Positions 1 to 12,439 of a DNA stretch of 64,000 nt are shown here, one piece after another. Location of the stretch: assembly GCF_048564905.1 (NCBI RefSeq), contig NC_132998.1, positions 58,352,484-58,416,483 on the forward strand, written 5' to 3'. Position numbers and translations under genes: made by a program. A model generated the notes under the pieces. That model had not been told where the DNA came from and did no database searches. It worked only from the letters and a program-made list of their open reading frames with translations. Source of the DNA: Vicugna pacos (taxonomy: Eukaryota > Chordata > Mammalia > Artiodactyla > Camelidae). Within the stretch, counting starts at the first letter, position 1; every line of letters begins with the position of its first letter.

Positions 1-1190
1 CAATTCCATGTAACAAACAACTGGCTTGAATCTATGCAGCTTGCAAAATTCCTGAGTCTTCTATTTGTATGAGCAACAGAAGAAGTTATAGCTGTCACAT
101 TTTGAATTTGTGGTTCTTGTTCACTGTACTTCTGGAGCCCAGTCTAGCAAAGTTAGACCCCAAACAGATTTGTTTTTCTTAAGAGAATAAACCAAAAATT
201 TCAGGCTTAAAGAGTCAACACTGCTATAAACTAGCTCGAGCCTCCAAAATTTGCAGTGTTGGGACTGTCATTTGTGTTTTTTGCATGGTGGCTGAATGAA
301 ATTGGACGGCTAACTTTGCAATCCTAAGGTCCTTTCAAATGAAAAAAAAAAGCAGGACAGAATTTGTTATTGTAAATTAAGATTTGCAGACACGAAGTAG
401 AAACTGACATATTTTGTAAACAGGTAACATTTTGCCACTGGAGGGGAAGAGGGTATGGAGAGTTAGTGTTTAACGAGTACAGAGTTTCAGTTTGGGAAGA
501 TGAAGACATTGTAGAGGTGGTTGGTGGTGTTGGTTGCACAACTACGAGGATGTATTTAAGACCACTGATTTGTCCGCTTAAAAATGGTAAATTTTATGTT
601 ATGTATATTTCCCCACATTTTAAAAAAAAAGTCCTCTGTGTCCTGGCTTCGCTGCCAGCTCAGCCCTATCCCACCCTTCTTGGCCCTAAGGTCACCTACT
701 AGCAGCATCAGTGAGCTGAGTGCTGACCACACTCCTCCCGCTCCCTGCTTCCACTTGCTTCCCCATCTTCACTCTGCTCTGCTCCTTGTCTGCAGTGCCT
801 TCCTCTTCTCCTTTGCCTGGTTCATTCCTGGGCCCCTACCCTCCCTCATCTTTCTGAACTAGGAAGTGGACATTCAGGAATCACAGCCTTATGAAAATCA
901 GCCTTGGGAGTCCATTAGGGATCTAAGTGCTCCTTCCTCTGTCCTTTTTATCTGCAGTTAAGTAGCAGGTGAGTCAGAGGGTACCCAGGGAGGTTCTGGG
1001 ACCCCTGGAATTCTTGGCATTTACCTTGGGCCTGTGTGGCCACAGCAGCTGCGATACAAACTTCCCCTTGGCTCCCAAGCCTCACACCCTGCCTGCCCAC
1101 TCCCCTCCCCAGCACTTCCAGTGGAGAGGGGGCGAGGCGCAAGCTGCCGAGGTGTCAGGGTCTTGGGAGGTCTTGGTGATCTTGAAGGAG
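1..1190. other. no gene recognised
   Basis: Unique, non-coding-looking sequence; short ORFs only. No trace of CBX6, the expected left neighbour of the A3 cluster. Confidence 0.6.
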
Positions 1191-1545
1191 GTTATAGACT
1201 GAATGTTTGTTTCTCTAAAATTCGTACATTGAAACCCTACCCCCGCCCCTGCCCCCTACGTTATGGTGTTAGGAGGCTGAGTCTTTGGGAGATAATTAAG
1301 GTTAAATGAGGTCATGAGGGTTAGTGCCCTTGAAAGAATCACCAGAGAGCTTGCTTACCCTCTACTCTCTGCCACGTGGGGATATGAGAAGTCAGCTTTC
1401 TCCAACCCAGAAGAGTCTTACCCAACAACGCTGGCACCTTGAGCTCAGACTTCCAGCTTCCAGAACTGTGAGAAATAAATTTATGTTGTTTATAAGCCAT
1501 CCAGTCAATGGTATTTTGTTATAGCAGACCAGACAGATTATAACA
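1191..1545 (+). mobile_element. MLT1 solo LTR (ERVL-MaLR fossil)
   Basis: Matches the MLT1 pattern: tgaatgtttg start, aggaggctgagtctttggga, aatgaggtcatgagggt, gagaaataaat and ttgttatagcagacc end. Ancient, shared by placental mammals. Confidence 0.8.
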
Positions 1546-2764
1546 AGGGAAAACCATGCCATCTTGGGGTGTGGAGTTTAAAGAATTTAGAACCATGAAG
1601 CATAGAATTTGGTGCTAAGCCACGCCTGTCTCTTCTCCTGGATTCCCGCAAAATTGGACTTTTGCTGACACCGGGTTTTGAAGGGGCCAGGCGCCAGCGA
1701 GGCTGGGCTGATGTCACCTCTCTGTTGCTGCAGCCAGAAGCACAGGTTGGTAACACTCTGTCCACAGGCCTTGAGGTGTTAAAAGTGGAAACAAAACTCA
1801 CCTTGATAGAAAAGATCCGAAGAGGTAATAAAAAGGGAAGCACTGTCTGTAGGTGAACATGGCTTCTGTTCTTCAACTTCTGGCTCAGAGGGAGGGTGGG
1901 TGGCCCGGGCTGTGCTGGAGAAGACCTAGGGAGAGGCCAGGAGGAAAGGAGGGGCTCTCTTGGGAAGGGACCAACTTCACCCACCAGGAAGCCCTGGGAA
2001 GCAGAGAAAAGATGACACTGCCTGGAGAGGGGCAAGGGGACCTGAGCCTCACCTTGGACTCATCCCTCTACATAACCCCTACTTTCCCTTCTTTGCAACT
2101 TCCTGCTCCCTGCCTCTCCTCACACAAGGGACGAGGCCACGAGGGCAGGGTCAGGGGTGGACATGCTAATGTGCAACGCTCTCCAGAGCCCAGACTGGGT
2201 TTTACTGAAAACCCTTCGCTGGGACAACCAACAAACCCTGACTCATCATCATTTTGGGTCCAGTTTTTAGGGGTTCATCTCCTACCACCTTGTCTTCTTT
2301 CACTGTGTTGTTTTGTTTTTCTTTACAAAACCTGGGAACAGGAGTGAGGTTTATCCTGTCACACTAGGTGAAACAGTGCTTTGCTGTTCTGTTTCCGATG
2401 TGGGGCTCTGACAGTTGGCTCTGGTCCAGAATTCCTTCTCCCAGCCATGTATTTACAGGCGGTATTCGATGCCCTGGTGGACTTTGGCCTTGGCAGCCTA
2501 AACCTGGCTCTCCCTATCTCTGTCAGCCTGGAACCTTTTCTTCTGCAGTGGCTTTATTAGCATTTCATGATTCATGAAGTACTTGCTTAATGAAACAAGT
2601 AACACAGCGATATCTCATGGGAAAGTTTAGAGTCTCTCTTAACACCAATCTTCCTCCAACACTCTCTAATCTCCCTCTTCTGCATAGGAAAAAATAATTT
2701 GTGTTTCATTTTTCCATAATAATGGAATAATTTAATAAACAAATTATTCATTTGTTTTTTCATT

Positions 2765-3245
2765 CCTTCTTTTGACTAATATTAGCTGAGCACCTCCTAT
2801 AAGGTAGGCTTGGTCCGAGGCGCTGGGGGTACAAACTTGAGTAAGGTGCAGGGGGCTCCAAACCTCAAGGGATTATGTCACGGTGGAGGAAGACAGAAAG
2901 GAAATAAGAAAACACGGGAATGGGTAAGATAATTCCAGGTCAAGGCAGTTGCTGGGGGCAGATGACCAGAATGCTATAATAGACTAGCAGGGTGGTTGGG
3001 AGCTGTTTTAAACAGGGTGCACAGAGCAGGTGCCTTCTGCACCGAGACAGAAAGGATGAGGAAAAGCCCTGGGAGAATCTTAGGGGAAGAGCTTTCTAGG
3101 CAGAGGTAACTCAAGTCCAAAGGCCCTGAGGCAGGAGAGAAGCTAAAAAAGAGAAGTGTGTCTGGGGAGCAAAGTGTGGGGGCAGGGAGGTCGTGAGAGC
3201 TAGTCATAGGCAGGAGTTTGGATTTTATATTAAGTACAAGACTCT
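2765..3245 (-). mobile_element. L2 LINE fragment
   Basis: Reads as the reverse complement of the L2 3' end (agctgagcacctcctataagg, ggcgctgggggtacaa) and continues with gcattctaggc-like and caaaggccctgaggcagg segments. Ancient. Confidence 0.6.
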
Positions 3246-4339
3246 GGGTGTGTGTTTTGGGGGGTAAGGAAGTTGAATCGAGGTGCCCTGCCTCCTGTTC
3301 AAAGCCTCCCTCCAGCACCTCTGAGGACACTGAAGGAAGGGAAGAAGGGTGAGGTCAGAAGTTTCATCCACTAGCCCGGTGGGGGGTGACAGTGGAGGGG
3401 GTGGGGATGGAGATTAACAGTGAGTTTGGAGGTAACACTGACTAGCAGGACTTGGTTATTGACTCGATGTTAGGAAAAAGAGGAATCAAGATACGCCCTT
3501 TGGTTTGGGCACAAGCTCACTGCTCGCTGGGTAAGCAGTGATGTGCTTTATTGAGCTGGGGAAACCGAGAAACATATGTTTTGGGGGGAAATAGCCCACA
3601 AAGAGTTCTGCGGGGAAGGTTAAGTGTACAGTGCCCATCAGATGACCAAGGGCAGCTGTCCAGCAGGAAGCGGGTATCTGAGTGTTGAGCTCGGGGAGCA
3701 CCAGGGCTGGAGATGTGGGCTGTGTGCCCAGGGAGCACGTTGAGTCTCCTGGGGAGACAGTGGGTTGCACAGGGGAGGGCCCAGATCAAGAAGAGAGGAG
3801 CTGGGAAGCGAGCAGAAGCAGGAGGAAAACCATGGGTCGGGGTGTCACCACAGCAGGAGAGGAGAGCGTCTCTAGGAGGAGGCTGCCCTCAGCCTTGTCA
3901 CTTGCTGCTGGGTGGAGGGGCAGGAGGAGCACTGAAAAATGTCCCTGTCTATCACGGGGATCATGGGTTGTCTTGGCAAGAACAGTTTCCCTAGAGTGGT
4001 GGGGACAGGGAATGTCGTGAGATGAACGCAGACAGGCGGCAGGGAACAGAACATGCAGAAGCGAACGTGCAGGAAACTTTTTGATAGCCATATATTTACA
4101 TCTATTTTTCTCCATGAAGGAGTGAAGAGAATGGAGGGGGCTGTGACTCAAAGGAGAGTTTTGGTTCTTAAAGGTGGTAGATCCCTGAGCCTGCGGTTTG
4201 CTGAAGGGAATGATCCAGCAGTGATGGTCAGGATGTGGAAAACCACAGAAGAAAGAGGGTGTGAGCCCAAGCACAGAAGGAAGGTTGGATTTTGAATGGG
4301 CGGACAGACCGAGGTGGACCATGGAGTCAGGAATTTTGT

Positions 4340-4430
4340 CCCTTTAGTTCAACGTATATCCAGCCCCTAGAAGAGCACGTGGCACCTTGTAGGTGCTCAG
4401 TAAAATTTGTGCTGGATGAATGAATGCGGG
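4340..4430 (+). mobile_element. L2 LINE 3' end
   Basis: cagcccctagaagagcacgt, taggtgctcagtaaa and gatgaatgaatg match the L2 3' terminus. Confidence 0.6.
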
Positions 4431-5044
4431 TACCGAGGGAGGCAGGTATCTAGATGCAAGGTCAAAGCGAGGGGGCCTTTCTGCTTATCTTGGCTCAGGG
4501 AAGGGGTGGTGGGGTCACTAGTGCGGTCTGGGGATGGGGTGGGCTGGGGGCTGACATTCCGAGAGGAGCAGCGGTGCAGGAGAGGGGTCAGTCTCACTTT
4601 ACAACAGAGATATCACAAGAATTTCTCATCCAGTTGACAACATCAAATGAATGATGCCCACCTTGCTGCCACCGAACTGCCACTCTGCCTTTGCCATTAA
4701 CTACGTTCCGAGATGCACTCGGATGTGTTTCTTTCTGGTGTTTTCCTCATCTCTACTTCTGGTCCGGGCTCACACCACACTCTTTTGGTGACAGTGGCTT
4801 TATAGCTTTTCTAGGTTTTAGTATATTGCAAGGGCCGCCTCACTTCCTCATTTCTTCACTTTCAACCACATTTCGTCTTTCGTTTGGACATAAATAACGA
4901 TTTTTCTCAAAAAATAAAACTCTAAGAGCAATTGTGGTGATTCTGTTTGTACTTGTTTTGCATTTCTATTAATTTACTTGGATAGTATATTGATGTCTTT
5001 TAGAAAACCCTTCTCCTCATTAAAAATATAAGCTTTGTAATTGT

Positions 5045-5345
5045 TTCCTTTAATTTTTTTATTGGGGTCTAACTTGCAGTTAAGTGTAAAATCGTTGGCT
5101 TCTAGGTAGTAATAACCACCGCCCAGACTGAGGTGGGGTTATTTCCAGGATCCCAGATGGGGAATCCCTCATGTCCCCTCCCAGCTGTCCCCCTCCAGAG
5201 GGAACCCATATTAGGACTTCGATTACCACAGATTGATTTTGCCTGGTTTTGAACTTCATATAGATGGAATCAGAATGAACTCCTTTATATGTGACCTCTT
5301 TCCTTCCATCTTACATCCGTGGAGCTCATCTGATGCTCACTGAAG
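5045..5345 (-). mobile_element. old L1M fragment
   Basis: Contains ttttttattggggtctaact, gattttgcctggttttgaac and tcatatagatggaatcag, the reverse-strand signature of old L1 3' ends. Confidence 0.5.
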
Positions 5346-5510
5346 GCTGGTGCTGCTGTGAGAAGTGAGGAAACTGTCTTCAACAGCCTGTCCATCCTGA
5401 CTCAGCTGTCCACCCACAAGGACAAATCGTTACCAGCCTCACGCAGCCCCTCCCGCACGGTCAGCCGCAGCTCCCCTCTGCCTTTCAGTTTTGCCAATTG
5501 TAATATGAAT

Positions 5511-6645
5511 AGGTTTTACTTTCCCTTTTCTGACAGAGGCCCTTCCTGGACGCCACCAGGACTGACCATGGGTGGGCCAGTGAGGTCTGGGAGGGTGCGG
5601 TCATCTGGGCAACAGGGACCAGCAAGGCAGGCAGTGGAGGGACAGACAAAAGGACAGATGTCCATACCCTGGAGGAAGGCCTGGGCACAGCCCCCGGAGG
5701 ACAAGCTCCAGGACAGCCATCGCTGAGTCTCCCACAGCAGCCGGCATGGGCCGTGGCCTGACCCAGGCTCCCTGGGGCCTGCTGGGCTGCTGGACCTGCC
5801 GGGTACCCAGCAGGGAGGGAGAATCTGGTCTCACAGGCAGGCCGCCACCTTCATCCTTGGTGAAGGGGAGGGAAGGGGGCACACATGGGCTGAGCTCTCC
5901 TTCGGAGCCCCCATGTAAGGCCAGCAAACTGGACGTGGAGCATTTTCTCCCGTGACACAAGGAGAAAAGAACGGCTCTGGAGGGACTGGGCTTGGCCAGG
6001 ACCGCACAGGGACAGATGGTTGTGGGATGTCCTCCCGCCTGAGAAAGCGTGGCCACCTGTGCTCTTCCTGTCCTGTGCAGGCCTGAGGAATGTGGGGACT
6101 GTGTGTTCCACCCCAAGGGTGACCCTGGCCCTAGTTGGCCCTGTCTGTCCCTGAGAGGCTGTCCTCTGTCCCACTGACTCCCCATCCTAGGCTCCTCTTA
6201 GAGCCCCCTGTCCTGGCCCAGGGCTCCCTCCCAGGGGAGCTGGGCTACCCTCCAGGTCCCATCCTGGCTGCCCACACTGAGAACCAGGCTGCTCACCACT
6301 CACATCCTGAGGGCGGAAACCTCGGCACAGTGTCCCCCTCCTTCTCAGGTGAGTGCCCCTCCTCATGGAGGGTGCCCTCCACCCCTGCCTTCACCCCTGC
6401 ACTGAGGCCCCTCCCATCCCCTCTGTTCTCTAGACCTGGTCCCTTGAGAGCAGGCATTGTCCCCCAAGTGGTGACTCAGCACCCATTTTTGTCACAGGTG
6501 GCTTCTGAGTGAGAATGGACCTGGAGTGTGGTGTGTCCTGACCGGTGCCTACACTTCCTGGGTCACAGTCTGCACACAGGGCAGACCCTGCATACCCAGT
6601 GGTTTCCAGTCCTCTGGAGCTGGAGATGGTTTCTCTACAAGGATC
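5511..6645 (+). repeat. left arm of large inverted repeat
   Basis: Pairs with 10573-11707 in inverted orientation with a constant coordinate sum of 17218, so no net indels over 1,135 bp. Only a few substitutions were noticed (for example near 5574 and 5613), implying roughly 98-99% identity. Content is GC-rich and unrecognised; long ORFs occur on both strands but mirror each other between arms and show no protein family. Confidence 0.9.
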
Positions 6646-6774
6646 GCGTTTGCAGACACTGGACTGGGGTCCCTGAGAATCACTAGGACAGGGTGGTCTC
6701 AGAATTTCTGAGACCAGGGCCCGGAAGTGGGGGCCCTGGGGTGACGGGGGGCAGGTCTGCTGGAACCTGCTCCC

Positions 6775-7140
6775 CCAGCACAGAGCAGGGGACCCTTCTC
6801 CTAGGGTAAGACAGCCTGCTCTCTACCTGGGTTGCCCGCTTTGTCCAGAGGGACTACAACTTGACCTTTTGGCCACTTGCCTCCAGGAATCCAGGGGTGG
6901 CTGCTGTCAGAGCCCAGAAATCAAAACCAGAGGAGCGGGTTTGGTGAATTTCCTCCCACAAACCGCTCTTGAGAAGTGTCGACATCCTCTGACGTTGGTC
7001 ACAGCTGAGATAGTCTGGGTGTGTCTGGGAATCCTGAGGAGGCTTCTTTTTGCCAGTTCCCTTAGTGTGCGATTACGTGTGCTGTGTGTTTGGGCTGGGC
7101 ATGGCTGGGCCTCTCTGCCCAGACAAGCTGTGTGCAAGGC
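6775..7140 (+). repeat. older inverted pair, left copy
   Basis: Shares gtctgggtgtg, tcagagcccagaaatca-like and cacagagcagggg-like segments with the reverse strand of 8440-8800; coordinate sum about 15,575. Identity looks like 70-80%. Confidence 0.6.
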
Positions 7141-8049
7141 CTGTCCTTTTTGTTGTTGTTGTTGTCATTTTTCTGGTTTCTGCAGTCCCAGGACATCCTG
7201 AGGAGAGCCACCTGATGTAATCACACCAGGGGTCACAGTTCAGAGATGGAGGCAAGAGGTTTAGCCTCCCCGCAGCGCGGAGGAGCAGGTGTTGGCTGAG
7301 ACAGGGCACACACTGGGGTCCCTCTCTCTTTTCTATCCTGGGAATTCTCCCGACTTGGGACCCCCCTGCTCAGGATCCTGCTCCGCTCGCACTACCAGGG
7401 TGTGTTCCAGGCCCCTCCTCTGTGACTCTGCCACCCACCAGCCCGTGACCCTCAGCACAGTGTAAACACTGGACAGTTGGCTCATATTATTGCTATTATT
7501 CACTTCACCAGGGTTCACCTGCTCGAGAGAGACACAGATGGTCAGGGAGAGAAAAGCCAGCACACCTGGCTTCCTTTGCTTCTGGGACAAGTCTGACCAC
7601 CACCCCGGCCCAGGCCCTCTCACCCCCACTTGAGTCCTCTGAGGAAAGTGTCCAGAGGCTGTTTCTTTTACTCAGGCTCTGACAACCTGATGTTGTTCCA
7701 GACAGTGGTGGCTGTCACCTCACTGAGTTCTGGGCCAATGAGGGTGTGGCTCTGTTCTGGGAGGGTGGTCTTGCTGGTGGTCTTCTGGATCGATTTCTGG
7801 GTCCATCTCAGCTTCCTCTGCTGTGCATACAGTAGGTGCTCAGTGTGTGTGCAAATTTAACAACTTGCAAAGACTCTGGGGGTGAGGTCTCAGTTGGGGT
7901 TGGAAAGCAGGATCCGACTTCCGTCCCAGGCTCTCAGAAGGAGAGGGATGTCAGCTGATGGTAATAGCGCGAGTGTCCTGGGTGCCCGCTCTGCGCCGCC
8001 TGACTGTTCTCTCGCGGGCCCTTTTCTTATGGTGTCTTCTTCGACACAG

Positions 8050-8290
8050 AAATGTTCATTCTATAAAGTGAGCAATGCTGTCAGGATCCGGGCCCCCTCC
8101 TCTGCTCCCCCAGCTCAGATCTCCACACTTGTCTCCTCCTGCTGGTCTCCTTGGGCTCCCGGATGGCTGCCCACCTCCAGACATCAGTCTCATCCCAGGG
8201 CAAACCCCGGACCTTAGCGTCTGCCAGAGGGGAGAGGCTGGCAGCCCCGGAGCGAGAGGCTCTGGGAGCAGAGACCACAGTGCCAGAGCC
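8050..8290 (+). repeat. low-copy direct repeat, copy 1
   Basis: Shares gagcaatgctgtcagga, tgctcccccagctcag, cctcctcctgctgg and ggctgcc.acctccaga with 15960-16160. Family not recognised. Confidence 0.5.
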
Positions 8291-8439
8291 ACAGAGAGGT
8301 CAGGGCCTGGCTCAGCTGTGTCTGTCCCAGGGGCTTCTGCACTTCTTCCTGCCTGTGACATGTGGCTGTTTGCTTGATTACAGATGATGGTCCCATCTCC
8401 AGCTGTTCTGTGGGACCTCAGGTACCACATATGTGACAA

Positions 8440-8800
8440 AGATTAGGCCTGGCACACAGCTGTGCCTGAGCAAATAGACCCAACCACAGCCCTGACCCAC
8501 AAGGAACACACACACAGAGTGACTGGACAGAAACATTTTCGGGTTCCCCAAACATACCCAGACTACCTCAGCTCTGATTAAAATCAGAGGATGTAACACC
8601 TCCCAAGGGCAGTTTGCGGGAAGAAATTTATCATCAAATAAGCTCCTTCGGTTTTGATTTCTGGGCTCTGACATCAGCCGCTCTCAATTCCTGGAAACAA
8701 GTGACCAAAAAAATCCACAAAGTGGCCCCTCTGGGCAAAGAGGGCAGGTAGAGAATAGGTGGTCTTACACTGGGAGTAGGGTCCCCTACTCTGTGCTGGG
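8440..8800 (-). repeat. older inverted pair, right copy
   Basis: Degenerate inverted partner of 6775-7140, located within the spacer of the younger inverted repeat. Its different symmetry centre shows it is a separate event. Confidence 0.6.
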
Positions 8801-10572
8801 GGAGGGCAAGTTCCATGCAGACCTGCCCCCACCTCCCTGGGGCCCCCACTCCCAGGGCTCCATCTCCCCAGGTCCCACATCTCACCAGGGCTCTAGCCCC
8901 CTAGGGGTCCATCTCCTCAGGCCCTGGTTTCAGAGCTTCACCCATGACACAGGGGCCCTGAGGTGCAGGAGAGGGGATGTGACACAGCCTGGGGACACTG
9001 CTGGGACCTGGGCTAGGCACAGGCAGCCTGTCCTACATCCTCCTCTAGGGAGGGAGGGGCACCCACAGGAGGGCAGAGCTGGGACCATGCATGGAGCAGC
9101 CTGGCCCGAACTCCAGAAACTGACAAGACCATTTATTCCAGTCCCGAGGCACTTGGGCTGAGTGGCCCTGTCCCCTCCCTTTGGCCCATTGTCTCTCTGA
9201 CCCCAGTCTGGGCTCCCCCCTGGGGCACCCTACCTGTTCCCAGTTTTCCTGACAAGGGAAAGGGACAAATCCTGGCACAGCGTGCACCTGCTCAGGGGAC
9301 CACTCCCCTCTCACACAACTTTCTCTCTCCTTGGGGGACCAGGTCCTTCCTTCTTTTCTGGGACCTTCCCAGACTTCGGTGGAAAATTCCAGCAGGACGT
9401 AGGAATTTTTTCACATTTTCACTCCACGTGACAGAGGTGGACATGGGGGAGGGGCTGTCATTCCCCAGAAAGGATGTGATTTCTTTTCTTCTTTCTTCTT
9501 ACCTCATGGACTGAGCGGCACATTTTCATCTCATCATCACGTGAGTGGTGTCGAGTGCTGCTTTTGGACTGAGTTCATCACTACGCTCTGTTGATGCCTT
9601 TACAAAACCACATCCCCCCTGGCGTCAGGAAGACCGTGATGGGGTGTGTGGGTGTCTGGGAGCATGTGGGAAGATGCTGGGAAGAATGAGAAGGGTAAGG
9701 GGAGGAGAAGAGAGGGGTGAAGATCACCCAAGCCTGAGTTGGTGGCTTTTCAACCTCCTGCCCCTTCTCCCTATGACTCAGGTGACTCATAACATAAAAC
9801 ATTTGGGAGAAAGTCAAACACTGTTACATGTGACATCCCTCTAATATTTACAGAAGGTGGATTCTCTTAGCTGCTTGTGTGCTGGCTAGTCACAGCAACA
9901 CAGCCTCCCTAGATGTGGAGATATGCTTGGTCAGCTCATCTGCATTGGAGAGGAGCAAGTGGCCCTCAGCTGGACCAGAATGTCCAGGGGTGACTGGCCA
10001 GACTGGGGTATGAGGAGCAGGGAAGGAGGGGATGTTGGAGAACATTCCAGGAGAGGAGACCTCAGAGCTATTGGCTGAGGTGGTAGACTGGTGGGGAGAC
10101 CTCCCCTGGGGATGCGGGAGCCAAGTGCTCTCCCTACAATGGAGCCCCTTCCTTGGTCTCCCCACAAGATGCTCCACACATCCTGGAGGGGCAGGTGATG
10201 GGGAGCTGAGCCCGGTGAGATGCTGGTGTGCTGGCTGCTGGAGCCACCTAGGAAGGGCCGGGGCAGGCCTGAAGGCTCAGCCCTCGGAGGGGAGGGTCCC
10301 TCAGGGCACCAGGGCTTAGGAGGAGCCCTGGACTCAGGGTCACCCTCTGCCCCCAGCACCAGGCTTCATGCACCAGAGACCCTCCCTCAGAAACCTTTGG
10401 GGCACCAGGGAGCCAGAAGCACTTAGTGGGTTGAGCGACTGGAGGAGACTTTAGGGGTGCCAGAGGAGAGCTTGGTCTGGGTCAGGACCTCATTCTCCCT
10501 CCCTGGAATGCAACAGCTGGGGGATGGTGTTGGGGAAATACTCAGGGACCCCAGCCTGGTCTCTGCAACCCT

Positions 10573-11707
10573 GATCCTTGTAGAGAAATCATCTCCAGCT
10601 CCAGAGGACTGGAAACCACTGGGTGTGCAGGGTCTGCCCTGTGTGCAGACTGTGACCCAGGAAGTGTTGGCACCGGTCAGGACACACCACACTCCAGGTC
10701 CATTCTCACTCAGAAGCCACCTGTGACAAAAATGGGTGCTGAGTCACCACTTGGGGGACAATGCCTGCTCTCAAGGGACCAGGTCTAGAGGACAGAGGGG
10801 ATGGGAGGGGCCTCAGTGCAGGGGTGAAGGCAGGGGTGGAGGGCACCCTCCATGAGGAGGGGCACTCACCTGAGAAGGAGGGGGACACTGTGCCGAGGTT
10901 TCCGCCCTCAGGATGTGAGTGGTGAGCAGCCTGGTTCTCAGTGTGGGCAGCCAGGGTGGGACCTGGAGGGTAGCCCAGCTCCCCTGGGAGGGAGCCCTGG
11001 GCCAGGACAGGGGGCTCTAAGAGGAGCCTAGGATGGGGAGTCAGTGGGACAGAGGACAGCCTCTCAGGGACAGACAGGGCCAACTAGGGCCAGGGTCACC
11101 CTTGGGGTGGAACACACAGTCCCCACATTCCTCAGGCCTGCACAGGACAGGAAGAGCACAGGTGGCCACGCTTTCTCAGGCGGGAGGACATCCCACAACC
11201 ATCTGTCCCTGTGCGGTCCTGGCCAAGCCCAGTCCCTCCAGAGCCGTTCTTTTCTCCTTGTGTCACGGGAGAAAATGCTCCACGTCCAGTTTGCTGGCCT
11301 TACATGGGGGCTCCGAAGGAGAGCTCAGCCCATGTGTGCCCCCTTCCCTCCCCTTCACCAAGGATGAAGGTGGCGGCCTGCCTGTGAGACCAGATTCTCC
11401 CTCCCTGCTGGGTACCCGGCAGGTCCAGCAGCCCAGCAGGCCCCAGGGAGCCTGGGTCAGGCCACGGCCCATGCCGGCTGCTGTGGGAGACTCAGCGATG
11501 GCTGTCCTGGAGCTTGTCCTCCGGGGGCTGTGCCCAGGCCTTCCTCCAGGGTATGGACATCTGTCCTTTTGTCTGTCCCTCCACTGCCTGCCTTGCTAGT
11601 ACCTGTTGCCCAGATGACCGCACCCTCCCAGACCTCACTGGCCCATCCATGGTCAGTCCTGGTGGCGTCCAGGAAGGGCCTCTGTCAGAAAAGGGAAAGT
11701 AAAACCT
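10573..11707 (-). repeat. right arm of large inverted repeat
   Basis: Inverted partner of 5511-6645. It ends about 150 bp before the putative A3Z1 TATA box. Beyond the inner ends the two sides remain related for a few tens of bases but diverge quickly. Confidence 0.9.
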
Positions 11708-11854
11708 GAACTTGTCTGTGAGGGCATAGGGTGTGACATCTGGGCAGAGAAGTTCCTTATTCTGCAACACACACATGGGTGGCATGAGTGGCCTGCTTTC
11801 AGGAAGGGGTGAGGTCCAATTCTGCTGACACAGCACTTCCCTGTGCTCTGATGA

Positions 11855-11863
11855 TATATAAGG
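11855..11863 (+). promoter_or_regulatory. possible A3Z1 TATA box
   Basis: The sequence tatataagg stands 440 bp upstream of the A3Z1 exon 2 acceptor, just outside the right arm of the large inverted repeat. A non-coding exon starting about 25-30 bp downstream and ending at a donor-like cag/gtacca near 11975 would fit the known A3 layout (short first exon, start codon in exon 2 for Z1). This is inference; no transcript evidence is available. Confidence 0.3.
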
Positions 11864-12294
11864 CTTCTGATGCTAGAAGAGCCTCAGGGACGAGGAGACA
11901 GTCTGTGACTAGGCACAGGAGGGGAGGACCCAGAGTCAAGGACAGTGAAGGGTGGACACATGGCCAGGGCCAGGTACCACACCACAGGGCAATGGCGCAG
12001 TGGGAGCCAGGACAGGGGCGGGATGGTGACAAGAGGCTGTGACCCAGTTCTACTCCAGGCAGAGGGACAGGCCCTCATCAAGGCTCTGAGTGCCCTGCAT
12101 TGGTCCTGGGGAGACCCTGACAAAAGGATGGGCTGACTTCCCCCAGAGCCCCCAGCAGGAGTCAGAGAGGGAGGCCTGTTGGCTTCAGCAGAGATGTGGG
12201 GTACAGGAGAAGGGGTGTAGGGTGGAGGGGAGGAGCGATGAGCAGTCCCAGGAAGAGCCCTGTGTCTTCAGGCTTCTCTCACCTTTGTCCGCAG

Positions 12295-12439
12295 GTGCCT
12301 GATGGATGAACACACCTTCACCCACAACTTCCCTAATCATAAAAGGACTCGCAAGACCTACCTGTGCTATGAGGTGGAGATCCTATGTGGTGATTCTGGG
12401 CTCCCTCCAGACGAGGACAAGGGCTTCCTGTGCAACAAG
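12295..12439 (+). CDS. APOBEC3Z1: A3Z1 exon 2 (start codon exon)
   Basis: 145 bp between acceptor ...ccgcag and donor gtaggc. It carries the N-terminal strand motif KTYLCYEVE, typical of A3 exon 2, and ends in CNK on a codon boundary. The first base would complete a split codon if an upstream coding exon 1 were used. Confidence 0.9.

Larger units (their letters stand above)
1546..5510. other. intergenic, repeats only
   Basis: Apart from the L2 and L1 fragments listed, unique sequence without splice-flanked exons or conserved domains. Confidence 0.55.
6646..10572. other. 3.9-kb spacer of the inverted repeat
   Basis: No coding gene recognised. It contains an older, degenerate inverted pair (about 6775-7140 and 8440-8800), a short TTG-type simple repeat near 7157-7175, and a segment near 8050-8290 that recurs near 15960-16160. 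The rest is unique GC-rich sequence. Confidence 0.6.

Noticed and set aside
1538-2035. 165-codon frame on the - strand
   Set aside because: Overlaps the end of the MLT1 LTR and has no recognisable domain.
1-5000. CBX6 as left flank gene
   Set aside because: Expected from synteny but no chromodomain or Pc box coding sequence was found.
5601-6185. 194-codon frame on the - strand, mirrored at 11033-11599 on the + strand
   Set aside because: The similarity is explained by the inverted repeat itself. No domain, and the frame is open on several overlapping frames in GC-rich DNA.
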